DNA from: Solen grandis
Lineage: Eukaryota > Mollusca > Bivalvia > Adapedonta > Solenidae
Direction: 5' to 3'
Length of the DNA stretch: 64,000 nucleotides
NCBI GenBank assembly: GCA_021229015.1
Contig: CM037777.1
Coordinates: 50,850,443-50,914,442 of the forward strand
Shown: piece by piece, positions 1 through 14,300 of the stretch
How positions within the stretch are numbered: the first letter of the stretch is position 1
How the letters are laid out: the number at the start of each line of letters is the position of its first letter
Position numbers and translations under genes: made by a program
Notes under the pieces: generated by a model
What the model saw: only the letters and a program-made list of their open reading frames with translations
Told to the model about the DNA's origin: nothing
Database searches by the model: none

Positions 1-105
1 TTCTGAGACTTGATAGTGTGCTGTCATAATATATATAATATTTTTAATGGACCTCTCTAGTGTTAACAGCGATGTAGGTGATCTAGCAGCAAGCGAGAAA
101 AGGGT

Positions 106-346
106 TTAACCCTTTCCCTCATATAGACTCATTTTGACGCACTCAGTAGGTACCACATAAAGCCTGATCTGCAGAAACCACAGTTAAACCTTACCAAATT
201 CAGTTATAAAGTCCTCATTTCCTGACCACTGAGGAGCAGCAAACAGCATAAAACCTGATCAGCCTGCGAGTTACTCGCAGGCTGATCTGGTTTTATGCTG
301 TTCGCATAGGTCTTTTCATGGTTTCCTCTATGAGGGAAAGGGTTAA
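106..346 (+). mobile_element. TTAA-flanked hairpin MITE, copy 1
   Basis: Non-coding element of about 240 bp bounded by TTAA on both sides, with terminal inverted repeats AACCCTTTCCCTCATA and its reverse complement. The middle holds a second, near-perfect palindrome (ACAGCATAAAACC...GGTTTTATGCTGTT) centred on GCCTGCGAGTTACTCGCAGGC, so a transcript would fold into a long hairpin. TTAA target duplication is typical of piggyBac-type transposition, so this is probably a piggyBac-mobilised MITE; that assignment is inference. An inverted copy lies at 4561-4802. Confidence 0.8.
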
Positions 347-1042
347 AGTTTCACTGCTAAAATCTAGAAAGTGCTGTGAGTATCAAGCTCATATGTTTAA
401 CACAGTGTAATTATAGTCTACCTGAGGTATGTGTAAAAGGTTGAATTTGTTATTGCATTCAAGTATTGAAGCTTTGGAGTGTTTGTCGTTATACACGTAT
501 GTATTTTCGTTATTTATAGTGCTTTTTTAACTAATGTACATGTAGTTGTAAATGTTTTATACATGAATTTGAGATAATGGATCATTTTCAAATTACAATA
601 TCATTCTGATAAATGGAGGTTTTCTGGTGTTTATATTTATTTTACCTCCACCTAATTTTGCTCTTGAAATATCTCCTATCAAGAAAACAAAGAGGGCCAT
701 GAAGACCCTGGAATGGCTTATCTGAGATCCAGGTATTAGTGGAAAGAAAATAAACAGCAAATATCTTAAGATATTATGGAAACTGGGCTCTGCCCCCTGC
801 CAGCCATACGGAACCTAATGATTTTTGCAATCATGATAGAGAGTGACCCAAGGAACATCTGTGTCAACAAGAGCTGTCCATAAGACAGCATGCTCGACTA
901 TATGAATGCTTTTCAATAAAAAAAATATTGCAATTAAAGGCAAAATGAGAATCTCTGTATTAACAAAATATACACAAGAGCAATAAACATGTGCTCCAAG
1001 TTTTAAAGCAATATTTCATAGAATTCAATGAAAAAGGGAGGG
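347..1042. other. Intergenic, diverged repeat fragments
   Basis: No gene seen. Around 869-905 is a short interspersed motif (ACAAGAGCTGTCCATAAGAC) that recurs at 1619-1655 and 1728-1765. It looks like the leading edge of an old repeat family whose other end (TCTTCGAATAGTCGAGCTAA) appears near 2660, 3260 and 3655. Confidence 0.4.
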
Positions 1043-1422
1043 TTACAAACTCGACCCAGGCCAGGATCAAACCCAGTCTGCCGGCATGCAAGTCCAATGC
1101 TCTAACCCCTGAGCCAAAGAGTCAACTCCCTGACGCAGTTGTCAGAGACTGTATTTACCTGTGATGAAGCATCTTCACATTACTTTCCCCTCCGAGAAGT
1201 CTCGACCCAAGACTTGGCCTGGGAAAGATGTGGGTAAGGCAACTCCGGACTGGCAGTTGAAATTATATCACCGCTGCCACCAATGTAACAAACTCGACCT
1301 GGCCCAGGACCGAACCCGGTCTGCCGGCATGCGAGTCCAATGCTCTAACCACTGATCCAAAAAGTCAACTCCCTAACGCAGTTGTCAGAGATTGTATTTA
1401 CCTGTGACGACGCATCGTCACA
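1043..1422 (-). mobile_element. Miniature LTR retrotransposon (TRIM) with tRNA-like LTRs, copy 1
   Basis: Read on the minus strand, two direct repeats (1422-1284 and 1179-1043) start TGTGACGATG and end TTGTTACA, i.e. TG...CA like LTRs. They enclose an internal segment of about 105 bp that starts with TTGGTGGCAGCGG (primer-binding-site position) and ends with a purine run GGAGGGGAAAGTAA (polypurine-tract position). Each LTR has a TATA-like TAAATACA and, further in, a tRNA-like block with A-box (GGCTCAGTGGTTAGAGC) and B-box (GGGTTCGGTCC) character. There is no ORF, so it would depend on another element. A second copy lies at 28269-28659. Confidence 0.7.
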
Positions 1423-1599
1423 GGAGTTTGTACAAAAAGATTAATCAAGTAAGAATAGAGGAACAATTAAGTCAAAATCCAAGACAGAGTTATATGTACT
1501 CTTGCCATGTACAAGTAGAGTTGATGGTTATAAACAGGTCAAAGTTTCAAAGCAATACCTCAGACTGTTAGGTGAAAAAATGTGGTGGTGTGAAAACCT

Positions 1600-4560
1600 T
1601 TACTGAGGTTCTAAATAAACAAGAGCTGTCAGAGGACAGCACGCTTGACTATTCAAAATGCTTGTTGGTAAATCAAATGAAATCTATTTCAATTCTTGCC
1701 CTTCACATACCCTGAACATAATAATAGTCAACAAGAACTGTCCATAAGACAGCGCACTCGACTTTTCTCAGTTGCTAAGACACAGTTTTATGGATTTTAA
1801 TAGTATGGTACATATCAATGATGATATGTTCTAGTTATAGTAGAAATTATTCTATCACCTCCAATAAACAAATATGGCATTGTTATTAGAGGTTGTTGCC
1901 CAACCTATTTGCTATTTGTAAATACAGCCAAAAAATATCTAAGTATAAAAGGGTAAAATTGAAAATACACTGCATATAGGATTATGGGCCCTGCCAGTAA
2001 AGTTGAGGTAGTGTGGGTAAACAATAAATAAGTATTCCAAGTTATGGTGGAATACCTGTGATAGTATTGAAAATATACAACTTTGTAATAAAATTAACCA
2101 TGATTTCAGCTGTTTTCTAAGTATGAAAGGGGCATAATTCAAGAAGTAGTACATCCAGGGTTATGGGCCTTGCTAGTAAGGCAGAGGTAGTGATGGTGAA
2201 TAAGTACTTGAAGTTTCAGTCAAATACATGTGATAGTACAACTATGTAAAAAAATTACCATGATTTTGGCTGTTTTCTAAGTATGAAAGTGGCATAACTT
2301 AAGAAGTAGTACAGCAAGAGTTATGGGCCTTGTTAGTAAGGTAGAGGTAATGATGGTGAATATGTACTTGAAGTTTCAGTTGAATACCTTAGATAGTATT
2401 GAAGATATACAACTTTGTAAAAACTTTAACCTTGATTTTGGCTGTTTTGTAAGTATGAAAGGGGCATAACTCCAAAAATAGGGTAGCCAGGGTTGTGGGC
2501 CTTAGAAGTAAGGTAGAAGTGATGATGGTGAATAAGTATTTTAAGTTTGGGTGGAATACCTTTGATAGTATTTAAGTTATTGATGTTTGAAAAAAACTTT
2601 AACCTTGTGTTGCAACGCCGACGCCGACGCCCGAGTAACAGTATAAGCTCTCATTTTCTTCGAAAAGTCGAGCTAAAAATGATATACTTTGATAGTTTGA
2701 TACCCCTTAATATTTTTCTGATGTCTAAAATCAATCCCATGCCTAGTTACTGAGACATAAGCACAATAACACTGTGCAAGCAAAACTTTAACCAAAAATC
2801 CAAGTTAGAAAAGGGCCATAATTTGCATAAAATTCAGTCCAAAAGTTATCCTCCTTAGTTTTCTAATGTCCTTGAAGACACTCCTTAACTTTCAAATCAT
2901 TTCCATGCCTGGATACTGAGATATAAGCATGAGAGTATCTTGCATGCAAAACTTTAACCAAAATTTCTAAGTTAAAAAGGGGCCATAATATGTAATATAT
3001 TCCATCAAAACTTTAACCAAAACTTTAACCAAAATTTCTATTGCATGCAAAACTTTAACCAAAATTTCTAAGTTAAAAAGGGGCCATAATTCATATTAAA
3101 TTCAGTCAAGAGTTATCTACCTTGGTTGTCTGATGAAATTTAAGTCAATACCATAAATGGTTATTGAGATATAAGGTTGATAGTAACTTGCACGCAAAAC
3201 TTTAAGCAAAAGCTGCAACGCCAACGCCGACGTCGATGCCAGGGTGACTACAATAGCTCTCATATTCTTCGAATAGTTGAGCTAAAAAGGGGTATAACTA
3301 TTTAAAATTCATGACAGAGCCAGACCCCCCAACACAGGTATGCATTTCATGAGTGAATTATGAGGGACATCCATGGAAAGAAATTGTAGGTAATAGCAAT
3401 GTTAAACAAAAAGTTAACATTTTTCTAAGTCCAAAAAGGCCCATTAATATGCAAAAATTTTGGAAGAATTACTGTTTCTGTTTTTACTTGAAGTTTGAGG
3501 GACATCCATCAAGTAAAAGTGGAGATAATGTCAATGTTAAAAGGAAGTTTAAAAAAATTTAAGTCCAAAAAAGGCCATAAATATGCAAAAATATTTGGAA
3601 GAATTACTGTTTCTGTTTCTACTGGTTAGTCGCCGGGGTGATTCCAATAGCTCATCCTTTTCTTCAAATAGACAAGCTAAAAATCTTTGAAATCCATTAT
3701 GTACCTTTGGACAAGAAGATTTTTTGTACTATATACATCTAAGGAAAACAGGCACTGCCCTCTTGAAGCCATGTTTTTCGACGGATCCTATTAAATGTTA
3801 CAATCTTGGTAGCAATTCACCCAAAAAACATCTTTAACAAAAAACTTTGAAAGCATATGAATACTTCTGGACAAGAAGATTTTTCAAAAACAGGTTCAGC
3901 CCCTGGCGGCCATGTTTTTCAAATGATCCAAATAATGTTTACAATCTTGGTAGAGAGTGACCAAAAGAACATCTATGCAAAAAGATCCAGTCAAATCTTT
4001 TGGAAGAAATGATTTTTGAAGTTTTCAAAATATTTTCCCCTTTTAGTTGCCATGGCAACATGATCATGGCATGAAATCTAATTCTTTGAACAACTTTGAA
4101 AGAGGATCACCCAAGGAACATTTCTGTTAAGTTTTATGAAAATTGGCCCAGTAGTTTAAGAGATGTTGTTTAAGGTAACTGTTGACAATGGACACCGGAC
4201 ATTCATCGGTCACAATAGCTCATCTTTGGAAATGGGCATAGAAAAAAAAAATATTTTTGACATTTTTCAATTAAAATGACACCAAAACAGACCCCGCCCC
4301 CCCACAAAGGCATGTTTGTTGAAGATTTGAACAAAAGTATGTATTGAAAGCAAGGTTCACTGTGACACATGCATTTGTTTGTTGGAGCTCTGTGGCAACT
4401 TTTCAAAATGAATAATTATGATATACACTGATTATTACTTGATGTGAAGTGCTTATGAATAGACTGAAGCTGATATTCATTAGTAAAAAGTGAATAGGAT
4501 CAACACTGATGACTGTTCGTGAAAAGTGCATATGGTTTAGTAAATAACTCTGATAATCAA
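1600..4560. repeat. Diverged tandem and interspersed repeats
   Basis: No gene seen. From about 1945 to 2580 four imperfect units of 160-180 bp follow each other, each with (A/G)GGCATAA..., then GGGTTATGGGCC, then GATGGTGAATAAGTA. Three later blocks end with GCCGACGCC-rich sequence followed by TAGCTC..TTCTTCGAA..GTCGAGCTAAA (2615-2675, 3213-3280, 3625-3685). A related GGACGACGACAAC...ACGCGGACGCC block is at 58980-59025. These resemble the 3' ends of one old interspersed repeat family. Confidence 0.5.
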
Positions 4561-4802
4561 TTAACCCTTTCCCTCATAGAGGATACCATGAAAAGGCCTA
4601 TGCGAACAGCATAAAACCAGATCAGCCTGCAAGTAACTCGCAGGCTGATCAGGTTTTATGCTGTTCGCTGCTCCTCAGTGGTCTGGTAATGAGGATTTTA
4701 TAATTAAATTTGGTAAGGTTTGAGTTTGGCTTTCTGCAGATCAGGCTTTATGTGGTACCTATTGAGTGCGTCAAAATGAGTCTATATGAGGGAAAGGGTT
4801 AA
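4561..4802 (-). mobile_element. TTAA-flanked hairpin MITE, copy 2 (inverted)
   Basis: Reverse-complement copy of the element at 106-346, again bounded by TTAA, with the same 16-bp terminal inverted repeats and the same central GCCTGCGAGT/ACTCGCAGGC palindrome. The two copies face each other across about 4.2 kb of other repeats. Confidence 0.8.
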
Positions 4803-7800
4803 CAATCATTTGACTGCAAAGTATGTAATTATGGTCCATATTGATAGTTAACTCTTGAACTGCATACTGTTTAGTGCAGTCAGCACAATACTGAACAGAA
4901 CTGCCACCCAGACCCAGAGATACCATTGGATTTTGGAATAAGTTCTAACAACATATAATAATCCTATGAGAGGGTTCCTCAGAAGAACCAGAGCTGTTTA
5001 GCCAGGAAAGGTCTCATTCTTATGTCCATCAACACCCAGTTGCAGTCAAGCCGTCTCAAGAAGCCATCCATAATAATGGGGCTGTTCAACACTAAGACTG
5101 CTAATTAGAGGTGAATTTTGAACTTTTTTTTTTCTAGAATCTTAGTAAATTACTGTTTAGTACATGTGGTGTCTGATTGACCGTAATAGCTTTGGAGTTA
5201 ACTGTTGCTGTGATGGTATGTTCTATCACATAGGAATGTCCAGCTACTTTACAGGTAGAGGTAGCCTCTGATTGTATAGAAGCACCCAGGTAGAACTACA
5301 GACCTACTGCAAGCTAGCTGGAATAGTTTCTCAAATTATGAATACAGAGTTAACTACAACCTCAAATCGTTAAATTAAAATTAACTTCTTTGACATAAAT
5401 TTGGAAAAAAGCTTTATAACCTTGACTTTTCCAAGTGGACGATTCATGGTTTGGACTAGTACTCTGTGTTTGAGAAGGTCTTTGGGAAAGATTTTTTATC
5501 CATCAAACAGGTAATATAGTACTAAAACATCTACATCTTTCACTGACTGCTATGCAAATTTTTTTCTTCAAAAAGGTAGGAGCTAAACTGGTTTGGATAT
5601 TAAAAGAAAAAAAAAATGACCTTTTTAAATATTATTTTTAATAATATATATTATTAATCTTCACATAACCTAATAATGCTACTGGAAACAAAATTCTATT
5701 GGTAAACTATATGTATGCAAAAAATATCTCGCATACACCAGATGCATGTAAACAATGGAATAATACAAGAATGAGCCTTTAATTGCCATAAAACCAATTC
5801 ATAAATATATGTAAATTGCATACATTTCATGTGAATTTTTTTAAAGAATAAATATGTCTGCAAATTTTAGAAATTACAGTAGCCCCCAAAATCTAAAATA
5901 AAAAAATTTAAATACTCTAAAACCATTAATTGTCCTGGGGGACTGTTAAATTTATGAATGGTTTTATACACATATATTATTTAGTTATAAGTTCATTTAT
6001 AAGCTCTTGTTTTCTAGAACATAAAACAAGTCCACAAATACATGTGCCTAAGAAATTCTTAAAAATAAACTGCAATCAAAATAATATTTAATACCATCAA
6101 AAACTAAGGATTTTACAGTAACTCACTAACAATAACCAGTGTTGACAGGTAGAAGGATACAGAACTGTGTAAACCAACAGTAAATATAGATTCATATAAA
6201 AGAGCACATGATTGGACTAATTTGGCAAAGTTTGGTTATGTTAAAGTAGCCAGCTGCATTGCAAAGCCAAAACTATCTCTTGATACAAAATTTGTGAAGA
6301 TTTAAAAGGCTTTTCATAGTAAAAGGGGCGTACCTTACGGCTTGTTCCACAGACGTTTTTTCTTCAACTAAACATTTTACAGAAAAATGAATCCCTTACT
6401 TAAAGATTATGAGAACAGAAATTTTGCACAAAATAATGCTGATGTTATATATTCATGGAAATATTTTAATTTTTTTTCATCCAAAATTGTTGTGATACAA
6501 TGAAAATTCTGAAGTAAGGGAATTCTCAATATGTGTTGTTTCATGAACAACAGACCAGAGCATCTTTAAATGGTCTGATTCATAAGAGAAAACTTTGCAT
6601 AACCCTGCTGACATTATTTGCAGATAGGAAAATACAGTTCAGATATTTTTAGTGTCAATCATAGTAAAAGAAAAAGATCCATAAAATATTACTTTGGCAA
6701 CAAATGATGATATAAATATATCAGTCATCGAATAATTGCATTCATTCTTTCACTCAAACTTTCCTTTTCCCAACAAATATTTGCATATTCTAAAAAGAAC
6801 AATTTTCATACCTTGACTAGAACTGATAAACACCATCTTAAATATGATAATAAAACAAAAATATTACAATTTAAAAAAGAATACCATATCCGTATCAACA
6901 CAGTCACCTTTATAGACCCAGTGCCTTGTTTTCTTACATCTCATCTCTACATGATGAAAATTAAAAAAGTGGCCAGAATCAAACATAAAACCTGCATTGA
7001 AAAAATCAGACTGCCTCAAAAATTTAACGACTCTGACTTTCCATACCAGCATTTTGACTTTATATTACACTGTTATTGTTTTGTTATTTTGAAATGTCCG
7101 GTACTGCTGAAAGTACAACTTTTTGTTTCTTTTACAATCAAGAAGACAAGATGTTAAGTTTGTCCCCTACCAAATGTGGATTTCAATGAATGTGTGCTTA
7201 GGCTGAAATACGTTTGTCACTTTTGTGAACTTTCTAACCAAGAGTGACTCATAAAAATTATCATCATCAACACCACATCAGTGGTTAACTATTTACCTCA
7301 TGAATATTCATGTATAAATAAATGTTAATTTGCATAACTTTATGTTGGAATAAAAAATAATGAATCTTTCTGTACCATTTAGGCTAGAGAAATGTATGAG
7401 CAAAATGTCTGGAACAAGTAGTCTGATTCAGATCTGCTCTGTCTACCAAAGTGTCAAATCTTGTCTACAAAAGAAATCATCAGTCAACCACTACTCTATG
7501 ATTAATGATCTATTGTCATGTTTTGCTGATCAATAAAAAATTATAATGACATAAGTTTCAAGTTTTAAATGTGGATCAAAGGAGATTTCTGTGATTAACA
7601 ATTTAGCACCACAGAGTGTCAATAGATGGTAATATACCTAGGGCACTTCCATAGCCTTTTTGTGCAATTTTGAGATTGTACTTAACAATATCTAATCACT
7701 TCATGATTTACCATGTACATGTTATCCAGTGTGCTTATAGGAAAAATACAGTAAAGATTAAATAAGGAAAAAGGTTATAAATATAGCAGGATTTACAAAA

Positions 7801-8352
7801 TATTGTTTATAAATAATTGTTATAAGAAAACAAAAAGGCTAAAATGCAGCCTATAATTGTATCTTAAAGCATTGTTTTACAAAAAGGTCAAAACAATGTC
7901 TAATGGAAAAGTAACTCAAATCACTGTCCAATATTGTAACATACTTTCAAATGCAAACAGAACAGTTGTAAATCTGTAAGGGACAGAAGCTATCAAGCAC
8001 ATTTAAACATCCATCTGTCCTAACCTGTCAAGTCTTATCTCAGCTCTTTTCTAAGAAAATGACTTAAACTGACTTAAATGCCTTTCAATAATAAAACATC
8101 CAATATTCCTTAAAAGTATATTTCATTAACAGTCTTCTTTTCTATGAAAATGACTGAAATCTTAAAAATCAAAGCTCACAATGCACTGAAAGACCGTCAG
8201 TAAGATTTACATGCTGAACTAGTTAGCAGCAGCTTTACATGTAATTCATACTCCAACGTTTAAGCAGGGTTTATAGGTCATGTGAGGCCATATGACGTGT
8301 TTTCCTGTAACTCTAGTTACTTGAAGTAAGTATGCTGAACTCGCTCTTTGGT
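4803..8352. other. Long non-coding stretch
   Basis: AT-rich sequence with no supportable coding region on either strand; the open frames here are short and lack domain-like composition. The part next to 8352 is probably the 3' UTR of the minus-strand zinc-finger gene, but no convincing polyadenylation signal was picked out. Confidence 0.4.
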
Positions 8353-11300
8353 TCATGATAAACCCATTGGCAGTCCCTCAGTGCTTTGATTTGTTCCATT
8401 CATACCTGGTAGTGACTGGACGTACACAATCCTAATGCACTGATACGCTACTGAGAGTAGAGGTTACAATACAGTGAAAATGGCTGTGGTAATAATGCAA
8501 ATTAACAATGCCTGCTTTTGATTTACGGTATGTAAGACTGGCAGTTACCACTTGTTTAAAAACCATTTATGTTGTTAGACTTCTGAGAGTAATATTATCA
8601 TTGTGTTCTCACTGAAACATGCATCTGATACTGCTAATAATAGACGGCATTATAAGCAGTAGTTTAACTAATTGAAGAACAAAACTGTCACATGTAGTGA
8701 AGTTATTACAGGTCACCGAAGGTCTGCATAAAACATTGCACAAGCACAAATCTCTTATAGCAACATAAACAATATCATTCATGAGTTCATATTAAAAATC
8801 TGAAGCATAGAAAAGAATTTGATTGATGCCACTGGGACTTGCTTCAATGGTTAAAAAAATAAATATAAAAAAAACCTAGGTACAGACTACGACATGAAAA
8901 AACATCCATTAAAATGCAAAAATATTATTATAATATTGGTGTACAAGGCAGATTCACTTCTATTATGTTATAACAGCCACACACAGTCATAAAATTAGGA
9001 TTTCAAAAAACAGTATACTATACCGGAGCTTTTTTTTTTTTTTTTTTTAAAAGTTCAATGTTCTGATTAAACAATTGTTAAAGTTTTATCTGAGTGATTA
9101 AACAAGTTAACTATAATACAGATTAAAATCGAAAAATTGAATTTTAAAAGGACTATCACAAATGAAAAACTGTCTTGTAAAACTTTATTAATACCACCAC
9201 TTGTTAACTGAATTTTAAAATATGTCACACAAAACTTAAGTAAACTTTAATAATATGAAGATATACAATTTAATTCAGAGCTGAAGGAAATGGTTAACCC
9301 TTACAATGCTGTGGGCATTTGTTACTGCCTTTGTGATCAGTGCAGACTAAGATCATCCTGCACATCTGTGCAGTCTAATCAAGGTCTGCATTGTTCACTA
9401 TTCAGTCAATAAATTGTCATTAAGTACTCTCATAAACAACTAATGGAATTGTCCAAAATGAAGAAATGACAAGTCCAATTAAGATATTTAGAAAAAGGTA
9501 AGGGTTAAATATTTTCATCATGATTATTTTTAAATAATATTTATAATATTAAATATATATACTTTCTATAAAACATAATTTTATCAACATTAAAGAAAGA
9601 CCGTTTAAAGTTTTTGTTCACATTAATAACACACACACACATGCATAGTGACACACAGAAAAAATCTAACTCTGCGGCCCCTGATACTGGGAGAAGTTTG
9701 GCATGACTGTAGTATGCTGGATAACCAGGGTAACCCCATGGCAGATGCTGGGACTGAGTTGTGGTATCCGTGGAAACAGGGGCCCCAGGCACAAGGCCTA
9801 TCTGGCTTCTCACCTGGTCAGAGAGCCCAGGCATGGATGTGAGACTGGGTGGGTTGGGACCATACAAGGAAGGTATATCTCTGTGCTGCCCCTGAGCACG
9901 GTAACTGTCCACAATACTCTGGTAGCGACTAGACGGGTTCTCATCATTGACTGTGCTGGTAGGGGGGCTGCTGGAGTAACTGCCAGGGATGCTGTAATTA
10001 ATAGGCATTGGAATTACTGATGAGGAGTTCTGCTCAATAGCGGGAGATTTCTCCTCGGTGGACGGAGCATGTGAATGATGTAGGTGGATGTGGGAGGGCT
10101 CCTGTTGACTGTAGGAACTTGACATTGGGAACACTGGCTGCGACAACAGGATAGTGTTAGAACCAGTGCTTTGTGATAAATCTTGAATAACGTTCTGATC
10201 AAGACCACTTCTGTTCATATGCCTCTGGTCACTGGGACCACCCACTGATGTCTGATTCCCTGAATTATCCTCTCCAGTCCTGGCACTGTCTGCATTAGTT
10301 TTCAAATCTGAGTTTGCCACATGAACCGAATCACTAGTATTCGCACCAGTTTCACTTGGTTTGAAATCATCACTTGACCTTAGCTCCCTGACATGGTGAC
10401 CTGGCCCACCATCAATATAATAATCTTTCTTTCGCTTCAGATTTGAGATTATATCACCACGCCAGTCTTTGGGGTCCTTCTTATGAATCAGGAGCATGTG
10501 GCGACGGATGATGGAATAGTCACTGAAGGATCTCCCACACAGTCCACAGACAAATGGTTTGTCACCACTGTGTATCCTCTCATGTCGCAATAAGGCTTGC
10601 TTCTGTGTGAAACCTGGAAGTGTTACAAAAATTTGAGACAAGAAATCACTTAAAGACAGTCTTACTTAAGTCCAAAAGAGAATCAAAGCGGAAATATACA
10701 ATAAATGTACAAGTATATTCAATATCAATAATACATTTAAAAATACAAATATTCAATACTGATATATAATTATATTGTTAAATTATATTTACAAATCAAA
10801 AAGGAAGATAATATCCAGCAGTAATTCTATCATCTGACTCTCCTATTCACTCAATATAAATCTTTCATGCCTCACAAAAACAACTCCATTTATATAATAC
10901 AACTCCACGTTTGAATATTTTTTCTGATGAAAAGAAAGGGGCCTTAATACCATTTGAGGGGAAAAAAAGCACTATGTTCTTGAGTTTGGGGAAAAATAAT
11001 AAGTCTGGGGTAAATATCGAATTAGAGGAAAATTGCATGAATTGCTATTTTCAAAAGGGAAGATACCGATGAAGAAAAAAGACCTGGTTCAATTAATATA
11101 AACAGTCTTTTACCATGATGATCAGATTACAGCCAAAATTGTAGAGAGGGAGCAATTTATGTTTTTGAATTGCAGCAAATGCTTTCTTTTTCATTTTTTG
11201 TTTGTTTTGTTTCAAAGATCCTCTGACTTAGAATAGACAAAATAGAGAGCATGCTGTGAACTGAGAGAAAGAGACATAGTTCAGTCAGGAAAATCATACA

Positions 11301-14300
11301 GACCTTTTCCACAAGATGTACACATGTAATCCTTTGATTCCTTATGCACCTTCATATGAATTCTCAGACTTGTAGTTTGCCGGAATGTCTTGGAGCATAT
11401 ATGGCATTGGAAACGGCGTATGTTATCATGCATGAATTTGTGTTCTTTCAAGGACTTGTCATAAGTGAATGCTTTACCTGAAATATCGTTCAAAACATAT
11501 TCATTAAAAAGTCCATTGTTTATTATATGGTATTACTATTCAGAGTTAATTAACTTGACATTCATCAACTTGATTCAACTTATCAAGTCATAGACTTGTA
11601 CATGAATATTTATGAGGTTCAGATTTAACTATTACGATAATGAATCACAAAATTTGTAATCAAGCTGAATCTACAGGTACAGTGAACTCAAGCCTTATTC
11701 TGTTTTAATAGCTATGATACACCAGCACTAGAACCCAAGAAATCCAATTTCAATTGTCTTGAAGTTGACTATCAAAAATATACATGTACAATTTTTTTTC
11801 TACAATACTGTATATCAAAACATTGTATGGAACAGATTCTGACATCACTTGATTACGAACGGTGTAACTTTGTACACATGAATGCTACTATCATATTCTA
11901 TGCACGGTTTGATCAATCTGATATCCATTTAACACATGCTATAACGAATCATTGTCAAAAGGCAACCCTAACAAAGTAATAATGTGAAAATCAACAATTT
12001 GTACATTTTCATAAGTCTGCTCCACTATTAGTATCCGGTTTTGGGGGGCATATGTTGTTGTTATAGTTGTAGATTTGAATCAAGTGATCTGATTGAATGA
12101 CGTGACAATGACATTGTCAGATTGTTAGAAATTGCATGAGTAGATATTCTAAATCATCCATAATTTTCAAGGGTCAAAAGGCACCGTTTTTGAAATTTCA
12201 AGGGTCAAAGCCCTGACCAACAAGTCAAAGGAGAGCCTTGTTACCAAAACCATAAAAAACTTTTCGTCTTTACAAATCTAGCAGTGGGTTCACAAAGGAC
12301 ATGATGCATTCATTTAAAAACAATGTTGTTGTTTTTTTTCAGGAATCAATGGGTAAATGTCAATACTTTACATTTCTGTCTGATAAATAATTATAAATGA
12401 TTCAGACTTAGCTCAATGGCAAGCCATGAAAATTCGCCCTGCCATTTGTCTAGGAAAACACGTTTCATTTTTAGTTGGCCTTTGATTTTTAAAGATAATC
12501 AAAATCAATGCATATACATGGTAAAAGACTTTTAAGTGGACATGACCAAATTATAAACCAAGTGATATAATTGCTTCAATAATATTAATAGTGTGCAGAA
12601 GACCTTCAAAACCAATTAAGACAATGAGATGACAAGTCGATACATTTGCATGTGCAACATGGGACATAAGTTGATAACTCAGATAAGCTTTTCCTCAATT
12701 TCTCATTGATGTATAACCAACAATAGTGGAGAACAAGAGCTCTCAGTGTTTACAAAAGTTTTCAATTGAAAATGTTTTCTTCAAGCAAAAAAAAGAGTTT
12801 TTTACAAAACGTGTATAAAAATACAAAAAATATGTCATGTATGGTAAAATAATAATTGTCTTACAAGTTACATTAGCTACTTTTGTACAAACTACTATCA
12901 GATATGTCCTACTCACCGCAAACATCACAAACATAGGGTTTAATCCCTGCATGGACATTGGCGTGCATTACATATGAATTCTTTTGGGTGAAGCTTCGGC
13001 CACATGTTGGACACATGTATGTTTTCTTCATCCCAAGATGCTCTGCTTTGATGTGTGCTGCTAGCACATATTTTGTGCTAAAAGATTTCTTGCACAACTT
13101 ACATGCAAAGTTTGGCTTTACATAATTCTCTTGATGTGTTAAAACATGTTCATCATACACTCTTTTAGACTTGTAGAATTTATTACAAACTTCACAGAAA
13201 TGAGAAGGTTCTGAATGTACTTGTCTCTTATGGCGATTTAAATCCTTGTTAAAACCAAACTGTTTCTGACAAACATCACAAGTGTATTTATTTCTATGCT
13301 TTCGCTTTCTTTTAATATGTTCCTTGAGGTTTGCTTTCTTTGAACCAACATAACTACAAGAATCACAATGAAACTCTGTTGGTTCTTCAACGGGATTATC
13401 TTCCTTTTTCTTTCGCTTTCTTTTCACCTTTTGGATATTTCCAGATACTTCCTTAGAATTTTTTGTTGGTCTTCCTTTTCCTTTTTTAGCTGGGGTTTGT
13501 TTGACATCAGAGCTTTGAATTTGTTCATCTTCTTTTTCTGAAGATACATACTTAACTGGTTTAGACTTTCTTCTTGATTTTTTCCTATTATTACAAGAAA
13601 GTTCTTCAGCTTTCTCCATTTTAATACTTAAATTGTTACTTTGTTCTTTACTTTGTTTTCTGTTGTTATATTTTTCAACAACATCATTTTTTAACTGAGG
13701 CTCTGACTTTTCTTCTATATTTAAATATCCCTCATCTATATCAGTATCATCATCGTAAGATGCCTGCATGTCAGCATCATCAAAAACCTCAACCTTAACT
13801 TCAGATAAATCTTCATTTCTTTCATTTGTGTCTCTATCCTTTTCGTCATTTTGAATCTGATTTTTCCCATCTTGTGCTCTGCTTCTCCCTTCATCAATGC
13901 CTTTGCTATTACTGTTGTTATCAATTTCATCACTTCTATCATCTTTGTTCTGAAGGTTTCCCTTTGAAGTGCTAGTTGGTGTATCAAGTGCATTCAGTAG
14001 ATTCTTAGGTTTAAGCAGATCTTGACTTAAAAAAGTATGTTCTCTGTGTTCGTATAACACAACTGGAGCTGGAACACTAGATTCAAATGAAGTTTTGACA
14101 CTGTTCCCTGGTTTACGGCCAGGTTTTGAGCTTTCATCAGTATGGACAGGTTTCTTTGCCTTCAATCTTAAAGACCCTGCTGAACGATCAGGGAAATTTA
14201 TATCTTGAAAATCTTCATTTTCAAACAGAACTTCCAAAGATCTGTGCGCTCTTATCATTTCATTCCACTGACCAGCAATAGCATAGGTTGTTTTCTGCCT

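Noticed and set aside
9648..10208. Open frames opposite to, or shifted from, zinc-finger exon 3
   Set aside because: Shadows of the real exon; no independent domain.
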